Source: Devosia submarina (lineage in GTDB: Bacteria > Pseudomonadota > Alphaproteobacteria > Rhizobiales > Devosiaceae). From it: 64,000 bases of DNA. Below are positions 7,891 to 15,372 of this stretch, piece after piece. Both the position numbers and the translations under genes were made by a program. The stretch lies in the NCBI RefSeq assembly GCF_003056345.1, contig NZ_PYWB01000005.1, forward strand, positions 186,001 to 250,000, written 5' to 3'. Position 1 is the stretch's first letter. Each line of letters opens with the position of its first letter. The notes beneath the pieces are model-generated. The model did no database searches. It had not been told where the DNA came from and saw only the letters and a list, made by a program, of their open reading frames with translations.

Positions 7891-9188
7891 CCCACATCTC
7901 CACCAAAGATCGCTCGGGCTAGTTCAGTGAAGCGCCGCCCGCGCTCCTCGAAATTCTTGAACTGGTTATAAGAGGGGGCGCCCGGCGAAAGGATCACCGC
8001 ATCGAATTTGCGTCTATGCTGATGGAGCGCCTGCATGGCGCTTTCCAGATCCGGCAGCGCCAGAACATCGATGTGGGGTGCAATTGCCTGCGTTGCGCTA
8101 GCCAGGCGCGCACCGGTCACCGGCAGGCAGGCGAGCGTGGTCACGCCATATCCAGCCAAAAGCCCCGCGAGTTCGGTGTAGTCCTGCTCGCGTTCGTGGC
8201 CCCCGGCGATCAGGGCGATGCGATAGCCGCGATAAGCGGCCAGGGCAGCCTTGGTGGCCTCGGGCGTGGTTGAGATTGAGTCGTTGACGAAGACCGTGCC
8301 GCCAAACTGGTGCTCTTCGAGACGGTGGGGCAGGGGCATAAAAGCCGCTATCCCCCGAACAATCCCATCAATTGTCCCACCGGCAGCCAGGGCGATCTGT
8401 GCCGCCAGCCGGGCATTGTCGAGATTGTGGCTGCCCTTGAGCCGCGAGGAGGCACTTGCCGCATCCACGGCTGCCAGTTCACTCCCATCCAGCGCGCGCA
8501 AGAGGCGCCTGTGGTCGCGCACGGCCAGCGCCACAAGGGCATTGCCCATGGCCCCCGCACTCAGCGCAACGGGGAAGCCGCCCTCGCGATCGATCAGATG
8601 GAGCTTGTCGCTGTAATAGCGTTCGACGCTGCCATGCCAATCCACATGCTCAGGATAAAGATTGGTGACAGCGGCAATGTCGGGCAAAAACGACATGTCG
8701 GCAGTTTGGTAGCTGGAGAGCTCGAAGATCACGACTGCATGCTTGTCGGCGATCTCGAGCGGCGCCAGCCCGACATTGCCTGCAAGCCCCGCATCCACGC
8801 CGGAGCGGGTCAACATCAGATGGACCAATGTGGCCGTTGTTGACTTGCCCTTGGTGCCGGTGATGGCAATCACCGTGCGCCCGGCGCGATAGAAACTGCC
8901 CCAAAGATTGAGGTTGGACGTGACCGGAATGCCGGCCGCCCCGGCGATCTCGAAGATCGGCTTATACAGGGAAACACCGGGGCTCTTGATGATCAGCCCG
9001 AAGCGGTGCTCCCGAATGGCTTGCGGAAGATCCTCGGGGGCAATCGCCTGTGTGCCGGCAATGTCGGCATTGCCGCTATCTACCGTAACGAAGACGGGGA
9101 GCTCCGGCTGCCGCGCCTGGAGAAATGCGCGTGTCGATTGCGCTTCGCGCCCGGCTCCATAGAGCAGGACCGGTTCCTCAAACCGCAT
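7887..9188 (-). CDS. murD2: UDP-N-acetylmuramoyl-L-alanine--L-glutamate ligase (MurD2)
   Basis: A 433-residue Mur ligase that by family knowledge adds L-glutamate to UDP-MurNAc-L-Ala, leaving epimerisation to the partner MurL. ATP-site motif GTKGKST is at 111-117; the central-domain TNLYPEHVDWHGS element and the C-terminal GGHEREQDY segment are typical of MurD-like ligases. The ATG at 9188 overlaps the last 11 bases of the upstream murL gene and has AAGG about 10 nt before it; a TTG seven codons earlier lacks such a site. The assignment as MurD2 rather than ordinary MurD rests mainly on its coupling to murL. Its 3' end overlaps the stop of the convergent 6220-7890 gene by 4 nt. Confidence 0.82.
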   Translation of the reverse strand: MRFEEPVLLYGAGREAQSTRAFLQARQPELPVFVTVDSGNADIAGTQAIAPEDLPQAIREHRFGLIIKSPGVSLYKPIFEIAGAAGIPVTSNLNLWGSFYRAGRTVIAITGTKGKSTTATLVHLMLTRSGVDAGLAGNVGLAPLEIADKHAVVIFELSSYQTADMSFLPDIAAVTNLYPEHVDWHGSVERYYSDKLHLIDREGGFPVALSAGAMGNALVALAVRDHRRLLRALDGSELAAVDAASASSRLKGSHNLDNARLAAQIALAAGGTIDGIVRGIAAFMPLPHRLEEHQFGGTVFVNDSISTTPEATKAALAAYRGYRIALIAGGHEREQDYTELAGLLAGYGVTTLACLPVTGARLASATQAIAPHIDVLALPDLESAMQALHQHRRKFDAVILSPGAPSYNQFKNFEERGRRFTELARAIFGGDVG

Positions 9189-10506
9189 AGGCAGCAACCT
9201 TGGCGGCAAGCGCAGGCGGGATATTGTGATCGTGGCTATCGGTCAGGCACTCGGCCATGGCGATCTGCAGGGCTGGCTCGCCATATTGCTCGAAAAGGTT
9301 AGCCTTCACCGCCCGCACCACGGCGGCCTCATGCCAATCGGAATGGCGCGTTAGTGTATAAAGGCAGGCCGCAGCTTCGAGAATTTCCCCCACGCACTCC
9401 CAGGGCTTTTGCCCCGCCAGGCCCGCTAGTTCACGGAACGAGCCTTCATTGGCGGGAACATCAAGCAGATTCTTGCCAAAAATTGCCAGCAAGCGATCCT
9501 TGGGCATGAAGGGCGCAAAGATCAAAAACACGAAATGGCATTTGGGGCATTCGCCACACCAGAGCGGACCCTCATGCCCGGCCAGCCGGAAATTGCGATT
9601 GCAGCTCGAAAACACATGGTCGAACTTGGTTTCATGCGTGAAGAGCGAAGCGATGCGCGCTTCCGAATAGGGCCGCAGCAGCGAGAAATATTTAAGCACC
9701 CCGCCCGTGGCATCGCTCAGGATCGAAGCGATCAGCAGCTCGAACCCCAGCGACTTGGAATATTGGTGGTTCGTCTCGCGCCCATCAAACTCAACATTGC
9801 CTTCGCTGGCCGAGCGCTCATTGCTCAGAACGATCTGGTTAAAGCCGTAAAGCAAGGCACAAAGCGCTGCGATCATGGAGTTGATGGCGGTCGATGGCAC
9901 ATGGCCATTGTAATAGCCTGGCTCCTTGCCCAGCCGGATCATTTCGGGATCAAGATTGCGCGTCACATAAACAGGGGCTGTGCCGATCTTGTCGACCGAC
10001 GAGATGATCGGACCTTTGGGGTTCACCGCAAAAGGGCTGAACTGGACGCCGACATGGCTCAGCAAATCCACGCTCACCAGCGAATCCTTGCCCCCGCCGA
10101 TCGGCAGCAGCGTGCGTTCGGGCAGGGCAGGTGCGCTGCGCTTCTGCACATCATGGGGCGTGTGGAGCACAAGCTTGCCGAAGCGCTGCAAATTGTTGCG
10201 CGCATAAAACTCGCCCAGCCCGTTCTCATAAACGTCGATAACAAAGGCGCGCTCAGCTTCGGTGAGGGCAATATTGGGCGCCGCAATCTCGAAGGGTGCC
10301 TTGAGCTTGAAATAGCTTACGCCCAGGACAAGGGCGGTCAAGTCCAGCAACTTGAGAAAGCTCGAGCTTTGCGCCGCCGCTACATCGGCGCCGGGCGGCA
10401 GCACGAGCCGCTCGGTAAACCGCATCCCTTCCAGTCCATAGGAAAACTCGGCAATCCCGCTCGCGGGATCAAAACTCGGGCGCTCGATAAGGAACTGATC
10501 AGTCAA
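9178..10506 (-). CDS. murL: UDP-MurNAc-L-Ala-L-Glu epimerase (MurL)
   Basis: A 442-residue protein of the MurL family, which epimerises the terminal L-Glu of UDP-MurNAc-L-Ala-L-Glu to D-Glu in an ATP-dependent reaction, as described in Xanthomonas. The sequence shows an ATP-pyrophosphatase-type loop PIGGGKDS (135-142), the NERSASEGN / REXNHQYSKSLGFE-type segment, and a Cys-rich WCGECPKC motif in the C-terminal half that could bind zinc. The start is a TTG, with an in-frame stop shortly upstream and no better start nearby. The gene overlaps murD2, so both products are made together. The pair can replace glutamate racemase MurI plus MurD. Confidence 0.85.
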   Translation of the reverse strand: MTDQFLIERPSFDPASGIAEFSYGLEGMRFTERLVLPPGADVAAAQSSSFLKLLDLTALVLGVSYFKLKAPFEIAAPNIALTEAERAFVIDVYENGLGEFYARNNLQRFGKLVLHTPHDVQKRSAPALPERTLLPIGGGKDSLVSVDLLSHVGVQFSPFAVNPKGPIISSVDKIGTAPVYVTRNLDPEMIRLGKEPGYYNGHVPSTAINSMIAALCALLYGFNQIVLSNERSASEGNVEFDGRETNHQYSKSLGFELLIASILSDATGGVLKYFSLLRPYSEARIASLFTHETKFDHVFSSCNRNFRLAGHEGPLWCGECPKCHFVFLIFAPFMPKDRLLAIFGKNLLDVPANEGSFRELAGLAGQKPWECVGEILEAAACLYTLTRHSDWHEAAVVRAVKANLFEQYGEPALQIAMAECLTDSHDHNIPPALAAKVAAYAV

Positions 10507-10648
10507 TGGCGAATACTCTGCGGGTCAAGACCATATAGGTGATTTGCCGGCGCGGCGGGAGTAGGGTGCAGCGCTTTGTCGAAATCGGATCACCTTGTTC
10601 GTCGGGAGGGCAATGGTCCATTCTTGGCCAGGGGAAAAGGAGACAAAC

Positions 10649-11071
10649 ATGCGTGTAATGGTTTTCGTCAAGGCAACGGCAGACAGCGAAGCGGGCGTGA
10701 TGGCGCCGCCCGAACTGCTCGTCGAAATGGGCAAATACAATGAAGCGCTGGTGGATGCGGGCATCATGAAGGGCGGCGACGGCCTAAAGCCTTCCCGCGA
10801 CGGAAAGCGCGTGGCCTTCGACGGTGCCAGCCGCATGGTCATCGATGGCCCCTTCACCGAAACCAAGGAATTGGTGGCCGGCTACTGGATCTGGGAGGTG
10901 CGCGATATGGACCACGCCATTGAATGGGTCAAGAAATGTCCCAACCCCATGCCTGGACCCAGTGAGATCGAAATCCGTCCCGTCTTCGAGATGAGTGATT
11001 TCGAAGAAATCATGACCGCCGAAGCCGCCGACGTCCACGGCCGCGTAAGCGAAAAGCTGGGAGAGCAGTAG
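10649..11071 (+). CDS. YciI family protein (DGPF domain)
   Basis: A 140-residue YciI-like protein with the ferredoxin-like fold family pattern: MRVMVFVKATADSEAG at the start, the hallmark VIDGPFTETKELVAGYWIWEV (about 68-88), and CPNPMPGPSEIEIRPVFE near the C-terminus. The start has AAGGAG 7 nt before it. It diverges from murL across a 142-nt gap and converges with a metallophosphoesterase gene. Members are often coded next to extracytoplasmic-function sigma factors, but no sigma factor is adjacent here. Biochemical role unknown. Confidence 0.88.
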   Translation: MRVMVFVKATADSEAGVMAPPELLVEMGKYNEALVDAGIMKGGDGLKPSRDGKRVAFDGASRMVIDGPFTETKELVAGYWIWEVRDMDHAIEWVKKCPNPMPGPSEIEIRPVFEMSDFEEIMTAEAADVHGRVSEKLGEQ

Positions 11072-11096
11072 GCGGCGTTGTTGGCAGGCACCCTAT

Positions 11097-11122
11097 TCGC
11101 CTCCTCTCAACGGGGGAGGCGA
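11097..11122. repeat. Hairpin between convergent genes
   Basis: TCGCCTCC (11097-11104) pairs with GGAGGCGA (11115-11122) across a 10-nt loop. It lies between the YciI gene and the leftward metallophosphoesterase and could stabilise or end either transcript, though no T-tract follows. Confidence 0.4.
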
Positions 11123-11173
11123 GAAGAGGGGGCGCCAGCCCCAACCCCAAAATGATCGCTGGCTACCAGGCCT

Positions 11174-12064
11174 TCAGGATATTCGCATCTGCATGCGCAT
11201 CACGATCTCGGTCCCAAGCCTTTGGTAGCCATATTCGCGCATGGTGCAGGACCAGCCATCGGACGACCGCTCGATCCGGAAAAGATTATAGCGCGCCGGA
11301 TCGTCGAGCGTACCGCCCTGGGCCGCACTCGCCGCCGCGACGCCCACCACGGGCACTTCCTCGTTCTTGCCGGGGATGGAGTGGATCGAGGAGCGGTGCG
11401 TATGGCCATGGAGGATCAGTTCAGCCCCATGCTCGGCGATAACCTGGCGGAACAGCTTGTGTCCCTTGAGCCCGAAGGAAGGATGCTGCAGTTCGGGATT
11501 GGGCGGATGGTGGATCATCACGGCGCGGAAATAATCGGCCTCGCCCATAACTTTCAAGATGCGCCCCAGCCGCTCGGCCTGCTGTTCGTCAAATCGGCCC
11601 GTTGCTAGGAATGGCCGCGTCGGCACGGCGCTCGAACAGGAGATGACGGCCAGCTCCCCAACCCGTCGCACAAAGGGGAAGGCCATGCCATCAAGGGTTT
11701 CCCCCTGCATATACCGGCCCCAGGCGCGGTGGGCGTCCTCCAGCGCGCCGGGCACATAGGCGTCGTGATTGCCGGGGCATACGGCGATCTTGTCGGGACC
11801 GCCCAGCGACTCCAACCATCTGCCGGCGCGCACCATTTCCACATCAAGAGCCAGATTGACCAGATCGCCGGTCACCGCGGTGAAATCGGCATTCTGCTCC
11901 TGCAGATGCGCCACAAGGCTCGCCAGCGTTTCGCTGTTGAGTTCCTCGTTACGCCGCATCTTCCAGTTCAGATAACCAGTGAAGCGCTTGCCCAAGAGAT
12001 CGCGCAGGGCGATCTCGGGCATAGGGGAAAGGTGAATATCGGAGATATGGGCGAGGGTGATCAT
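11174..12064 (-). CDS. Calcineurin-like metallophosphoesterase
   Basis: A 296-residue cytoplasmic metallophosphoesterase. All five family motifs are present in order: HISDIH (6-11), VTGDLV (about 64-69), CPGNHD (about 95-100), MIHHPP (about 186-191) and LHGHTH (about 222-227), which supply the two-metal site. There is no signal peptide or membrane segment. Length is typical of the class III cyclic-nucleotide phosphodiesterase-like group, but the substrate (cAMP, nucleotides, phosphodiesters) cannot be told. It stands alone and faces away from the Nudix gene at 12175. Confidence 0.88.
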   Translation of the reverse strand: MITLAHISDIHLSPMPEIALRDLLGKRFTGYLNWKMRRNEELNSETLASLVAHLQEQNADFTAVTGDLVNLALDVEMVRAGRWLESLGGPDKIAVCPGNHDAYVPGALEDAHRAWGRYMQGETLDGMAFPFVRRVGELAVISCSSAVPTRPFLATGRFDEQQAERLGRILKVMGEADYFRAVMIHHPPNPELQHPSFGLKGHKLFRQVIAEHGAELILHGHTHRSSIHSIPGKNEEVPVVGVAAASAAQGGTLDDPARYNLFRIERSSDGWSCTMREYGYQRLGTEIVMRMQMRIS

Positions 12065-12174
12065 TGTGGGCGTAATGCCAGAAGGGGAGCGTCAAGAAAA
12101 CGATGAAACGCCCCGAACCGCAATTTTGTCGCCATCAAGTTCCTGCTACCCATGTCGGCAAAGAGGGATTCCCC

Positions 12175-12651
12175 ATGCAGATGAACCGCACCCAGCAGAC
12201 GATTTCGAGAATTTTTCTCACCGTGAAGGGCTTTTGGCATCGCATGACCATCGGCACGCGCATCATGGTGGTCGATGGCGACAAGGTGCTCCTCATCCGC
12301 CACACCTATGTGCCGGGCTGGCAGTTTCCTGGCGGGGGCGTCGATCCCGGCGAAACCCTGCCGCAGGCTGCTGCACGCGAAGTTCTGGAGGAAACCGGCT
12401 ATCGCATAACCGGCCCGCTCCAGCTTTTCGGCATGTACCACAATTCAAGCCCCGTCACGAACCGTGACCATGTGGCTTTCTATGTCGCCACCGCGAGCGA
12501 AAAGGTGTTTGAGCGCAAGCCGGACCGCGAAATCTCCGAAGTCGGCTGGTTCCACCGCTCCGCCCTCCCGCAAAAAGTGACCCCCGCCACCTCACAGCGG
12601 ATCGACGAATATTTCGACGGCGCGCCCAAGCGCGACATCTGGGGGTATTAG
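12175..12651 (+). CDS. Nudix hydrolase
   Basis: A 158-residue Nudix pyrophosphohydrolase. The Nudix box is complete: from Gly54 and Glu60 through Arg68-Glu69 to Glu72-Glu73 and Gly75 in REVLEETGY. A basic N-terminal extension (about 25 residues, ending KGFWHRMTIG) precedes the fold. The ATG at 12175 is chosen for its GAGGG seven bases upstream. The gene is monocistronic, with a palindromic repeat element directly downstream. Substrate (nucleoside diphosphate derivative) is not inferable. Confidence 0.88.
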   Translation: MQMNRTQQTISRIFLTVKGFWHRMTIGTRIMVVDGDKVLLIRHTYVPGWQFPGGGVDPGETLPQAAAREVLEETGYRITGPLQLFGMYHNSSPVTNRDHVAFYVATASEKVFERKPDREISEVGWFHRSALPQKVTPATSQRIDEYFDGAPKRDIWGY

Positions 12652-12675
12652 GCTCCGATCTCACCTCACCCCGAT

Positions 12676-12745
12676 GTCATCCGGGGTTCGACCCGGGATC
12701 CATCCTGGGATCTCGAGATGGACCCCGGATCAATTCCGGGGTGAC
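12676..12745. repeat. Intergenic palindromic repeat (dyad type A)
   Basis: Left arm from GTCATCCGGGG to GGATCCATC and right arm from GATGGACCCC to CGGGGTGAC form a near-perfect 70-bp dyad with TCTCGAGA near its centre. The same left arm recurs at 39014. This GTCATCCCGG...CCGGGATCCATC unit is a dispersed intergenic repeat style, sitting here between convergent genes. Confidence 0.6.
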
Positions 12746-12770
12746 ACCGCGATCATGGTGGGGGGACATG

Positions 12771-13730
12771 CTAGCGCACGAACTCCAGATTCGGCCCCAC
12801 CGGTATCACCCGCGTGGGATTGATGGTCGTGTGGCTCCAGTAGTAGTGCGTCTTGATGTGATCGAGGTCCACCGTCTCCTTGATCCCGGGCACCTCATAG
12901 AGGGCCTTCAGATAGTGCGAGATGTTGGGATAATCCGCGATACGCCGGATGTTGCACTTGAAGTGGCCGACATAAACCGCATCGAACCGCACCAGGGTCG
13001 TAAACAGCCGCCAATCGGCTTCGCTGACACTGTCACCTGCCAGATAAGCAGTTTCGCCTAGCAGCCCCTCGACCCAGTCCAGGGCCTCGAACAGCTTGCG
13101 CACAGCCTCCTCATAGGCCTCCTGCGTCGTGGCAAAACCGGCCTTGTAGACGCCATTGTTGATGTCGTCATAAACCCGCTGGTTGATCTGATCGATGTTC
13201 TTGCGGTCGGCCTCGGGGTAGAAATCGTCCGTGTTCCCCGTCACCTCGTTGAATGCCGAGTTGAACATGCGGATAATTTCCGAGCTTTCGTTGGAGACGA
13301 TCGTGCCGGTCTGCTTGTCCCATAGCACCGGCACAGTCACGCGCCCGGTATAGTCCGGCACCGCCTGCGTATAGACCTGCCAAAGGGTTTGCTTGCCGAA
13401 CAGCGCATCACCTGTCGAGCCGGTGGCCTTGTCAAAGCTCCAGCCGGTTTCATCGGGCATGCGCGGCGACACCACCGATACCGAGATCAGATCCTCCAGG
13501 TTCTTGAGCTTGCGGAAGATCAGCGTTCGGTGTGCCCAGGGGCAGGCAAGGGACACATAAAGGTGGTAGCGCCCCGCCTCCGCCTTGAACCCGCCATCCC
13601 CGCTCGGTCCTGCCGACCCATCAGCGGTGATCCAGTTGCGGAACCCAGCCTTGCTGCGCTCGAATTTTCCGCCCGTTGACTTGGTGTCGTACCATTGGGT
13701 GGACCATTTTCCGTCGATCAATTGTCCCAC
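12771..13730 (-). CDS. Glutathionyl-hydroquinone reductase (xi-class GST, YqjG/EcM4-like)
   Basis: A 319-residue xi-class glutathione transferase that removes glutathione from glutathionyl-hydroquinones. The catalytic CPWAHR motif is at 63-68 (Cys63), preceded by the family's AEAGRYHLYVSLA strand; the C-terminal helical domain and the terminal NPTRVIPVGPNLEF segment are characteristic. Start is a GTG with GGAAAGG about 8-14 nt upstream. Cytoplasmic; length matches the usual 310-330. Roles in quinone or aromatic-compound detoxification come from family knowledge. It stands alone between two repeat-containing gaps. Confidence 0.92.
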   Translation of the reverse strand: MGQLIDGKWSTQWYDTKSTGGKFERSKAGFRNWITADGSAGPSGDGGFKAEAGRYHLYVSLACPWAHRTLIFRKLKNLEDLISVSVVSPRMPDETGWSFDKATGSTGDALFGKQTLWQVYTQAVPDYTGRVTVPVLWDKQTGTIVSNESSEIIRMFNSAFNEVTGNTDDFYPEADRKNIDQINQRVYDDINNGVYKAGFATTQEAYEEAVRKLFEALDWVEGLLGETAYLAGDSVSEADWRLFTTLVRFDAVYVGHFKCNIRRIADYPNISHYLKALYEVPGIKETVDLDHIKTHYYWSHTTINPTRVIPVGPNLEFVR

Positions 13731-13775
13731 GATCGCAGCCTTTCCGTCATGTTCTGGACGCGTTGCAGGGCATAA

Positions 13776-13992
13776 TCATCCTTGCCTGCTTCGGTTGCCT
13801 GCTAGATAAGCCGGCCGCCAAGTGGCGATAAGGCTGCCCTGCGGCAACGAAGTGTTGTGCATTTGGGACACAGCGGCCAAGTCCATCTTGAAATATGAGG
13901 CGAGCGCCATGACTTTTTGTTTACGCGATGCCCCCTTGGTGCTAATGCGGATTTCAGGCGTGGAGGCGCCCAGGATGGTAAAGGTTTCGCTG
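13776..13992 (-). pseudogene. Possible small gene or remnant without a recognisable start
   Basis: A leftward reading frame of about 70 codons encodes a protein-like sequence (SETFTILGASTPEIR, then KGASRKQKVMALASYFKMDLAAVSQM) with G/C-biased third positions over its first two thirds. No ATG, GTG or TTG lies in frame at a sensible place upstream, so it is either a remnant whose 5' end was lost or frameshifted, or an unusual start. No family was recognised. The alternative is chance open frame. Confidence 0.3.
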
Positions 13993-14078
13993 ACAACACG
14001 ACGACCCTGAGTGGTCCCCTGATCGGTGCTCTTGAGGCGCCGAATTTGTCTTATGCGTCCTTTTGCCGGATCCCCATC

Positions 14079-14624
14079 ATGACCGCTGTCCCTGCCTCTT
14101 CGGCCGCCGATCCCATGTCCCTGCGTGTCCCCACCGTTCGCCCCGCTACGGCGCAAGATGATGCCTTCATTGAAGAGCTTCAGGCCATCGCCTTTGGCCC
14201 GGGCCGCTTTGCCCGCACGGCCTTCCGCATTCGCGAGCGGTTCCCGATCGATCCGAGCCTCAGCCTTGTGGCCGAGGTGGACGGCGTGCCCTGTGGCTCG
14301 GTCTGGATGACCCCGATCAGCATCGGCGGCCGCAACGGCTATATGCTTGGCCCTCTCGCCACCCATCCCAATTACCGCAAGCTGGGCGCCGGCAAGCTCC
14401 TCGCCCGCGAAGTCACCCAGCGGACCCTGGCGCGCGGCGAGGGTGAGTTCGTGATGCTGGTGGGCGACCGCGATTATTATTGCCCCCTAGGCTGGGAGCC
14501 GACCACCCCAGGCAATATCCAGTTCCCCGGTCCTGTCGATCCCACCCGAGTGCTGCTCTACGCCGAGGACAAGACCCTCGCCGCAACGCTTGCGGGCCCG
14601 ATCCGGGCGTTCGGGCGGAAGTAA
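14079..14624 (+). CDS. GNAT family N-acetyltransferase (YhbS-like)
   Basis: A 181-residue acetyltransferase. After a short N-terminus the fold begins at LRVPTVRPATAQDD, and the acetyl-CoA region reads LGPLATHPNYRKLGAGKLLAREV (motif A, Q/RxxGxG/A-like). The C-terminal part contains YYCPLGWEP, as in YhbS-type proteins where FYxxxGF is usual. The ATG at 14079 is used; a second ATG at 14115 is also possible, and no strong ribosome-binding site decides. It is followed by a hairpin and the CoA-pyrophosphatase-like Nudix gene. Acceptor substrate unknown. Confidence 0.85.
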   Translation: MTAVPASSAADPMSLRVPTVRPATAQDDAFIEELQAIAFGPGRFARTAFRIRERFPIDPSLSLVAEVDGVPCGSVWMTPISIGGRNGYMLGPLATHPNYRKLGAGKLLAREVTQRTLARGEGEFVMLVGDRDYYCPLGWEPTTPGNIQFPGPVDPTRVLLYAEDKTLAATLAGPIRAFGRK

Positions 14625-14635
14625 AGCCGGAGCCT

Positions 14636-14668
14636 CCCACCTGAGCTTGCCTTCTGGAGGCAGGTGGG
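14636..14668. repeat. Hairpin downstream of the GNAT gene
   Basis: CCCACCTG (14636-14643) and CAGGTGGG (14661-14668) form an 8-bp stem with a 17-nt loop. No T-tract follows, so it resembles a dispersed intergenic repeat rather than a terminator. Confidence 0.4.
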
Positions 14669-14745
14669 GGCCTCTTCCGCAAGGGTGGTCACCTCCCTTG
14701 CGCTGCACTAAGCTCCCCGCTCCGACAATCACTTCCGGTGCCCTC

Positions 14746-15372
14746 TTGTCGTCCGACGACATTTTCATCGAGCGTCTCAGCGCACGCCTTCTGCCCGCGC
14801 CGCCACCCTTGCCGCCGGCCGATAGTCTCGTACCGGACTGGGCGCCCGAGCGTCCCTTTGCCCGCCCGCCCGTTCCTGCCGCCGTGCTGATCGCGCTGAT
14901 TCGCCGCCCCGAAGGCTTTACCGTGCTCTACACCGAGCGCTCGCCCGATCTTCGCTCCCATTCGGGCCAGGTCGCCTTTCCTGGCGGCAAGGTCGATGCC
15001 GGCGACAATGATGTGGGGGCAACGGCGCTGCGCGAGGCCAATGAGGAGGTGGGGCTGGAAGCCGGTGACGCCCGGATCATGGGCTTCATGCCCACCTATT
15101 TCACCGGCACCAATTACCTTATCACGCCCGTTGTTGCCGATGTCACGCCGCGCGGGCCCTTTGTGCCCAATCCGGGCGAAGTTCATTCCGTGTTCGAAGT
15201 GCCGCTGGAGCGCATTCTGGCCTCTAACGCCTATGGACAGGCCCGCATCCAGCGCAATGGCGTCGAGCACCGCACCTGGCAGATCGACCATGATGGCCAC
15301 CGCATCTGGGGCATCACGGCCAATCTGACCCGCCGCTTCCGCGACCTCGTCCTCAGCGAGCCTGTTCCATGA
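14746..15372 (+). CDS. Nudix hydrolase, CoA pyrophosphatase type (NudL-like)
   Basis: A 208-residue Nudix protein of the CoA pyrophosphatase branch, which cleaves CoA to phosphopantetheine and 3',5'-ADP. The family signature LRSHSGQVAFPGGKVD precedes and enters the Nudix box, which continues through TALREANEEVGL; the YFTGTNYLITPVVA segment is also typical. The proposed start is a TTG at 14746; no ATG with a ribosome-binding site is near, so the start is uncertain by several codons. Its stop overlaps the ATG of the CCA-adding enzyme gene (ATGA), so the two are translationally coupled, an arrangement common in alphaproteobacteria. Confidence 0.85.
   Translation: MSSDDIFIERLSARLLPAPPPLPPADSLVPDWAPERPFARPPVPAAVLIALIRRPEGFTVLYTERSPDLRSHSGQVAFPGGKVDAGDNDVGATALREANEEVGLEAGDARIMGFMPTYFTGTNYLITPVVADVTPRGPFVPNPGEVHSVFEVPLERILASNAYGQARIQRNGVEHRTWQIDHDGHRIWGITANLTRRFRDLVLSEPVP

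Noticed and set aside
7887-9188. Canonical murD of the division-cell wall cluster
   Set aside because: No mraY, ftsW or murG neighbours; instead it overlaps murL, so MurD2 fits better.
9188-9209. TTG start for murD2 seven codons further upstream
   Set aside because: No ribosome-binding site; the ATG at 9188 has one and begins at the family's usual N-terminus.
12676-12745. Intrinsic terminator for the Nudix gene
   Set aside because: No T-tract and the long dyad recurs elsewhere, so it is a dispersed repeat.
13917-14078. N-terminal extension of the GNAT gene to 13917
   Set aside because: The added residues have no family resemblance and overlap a better leftward frame.
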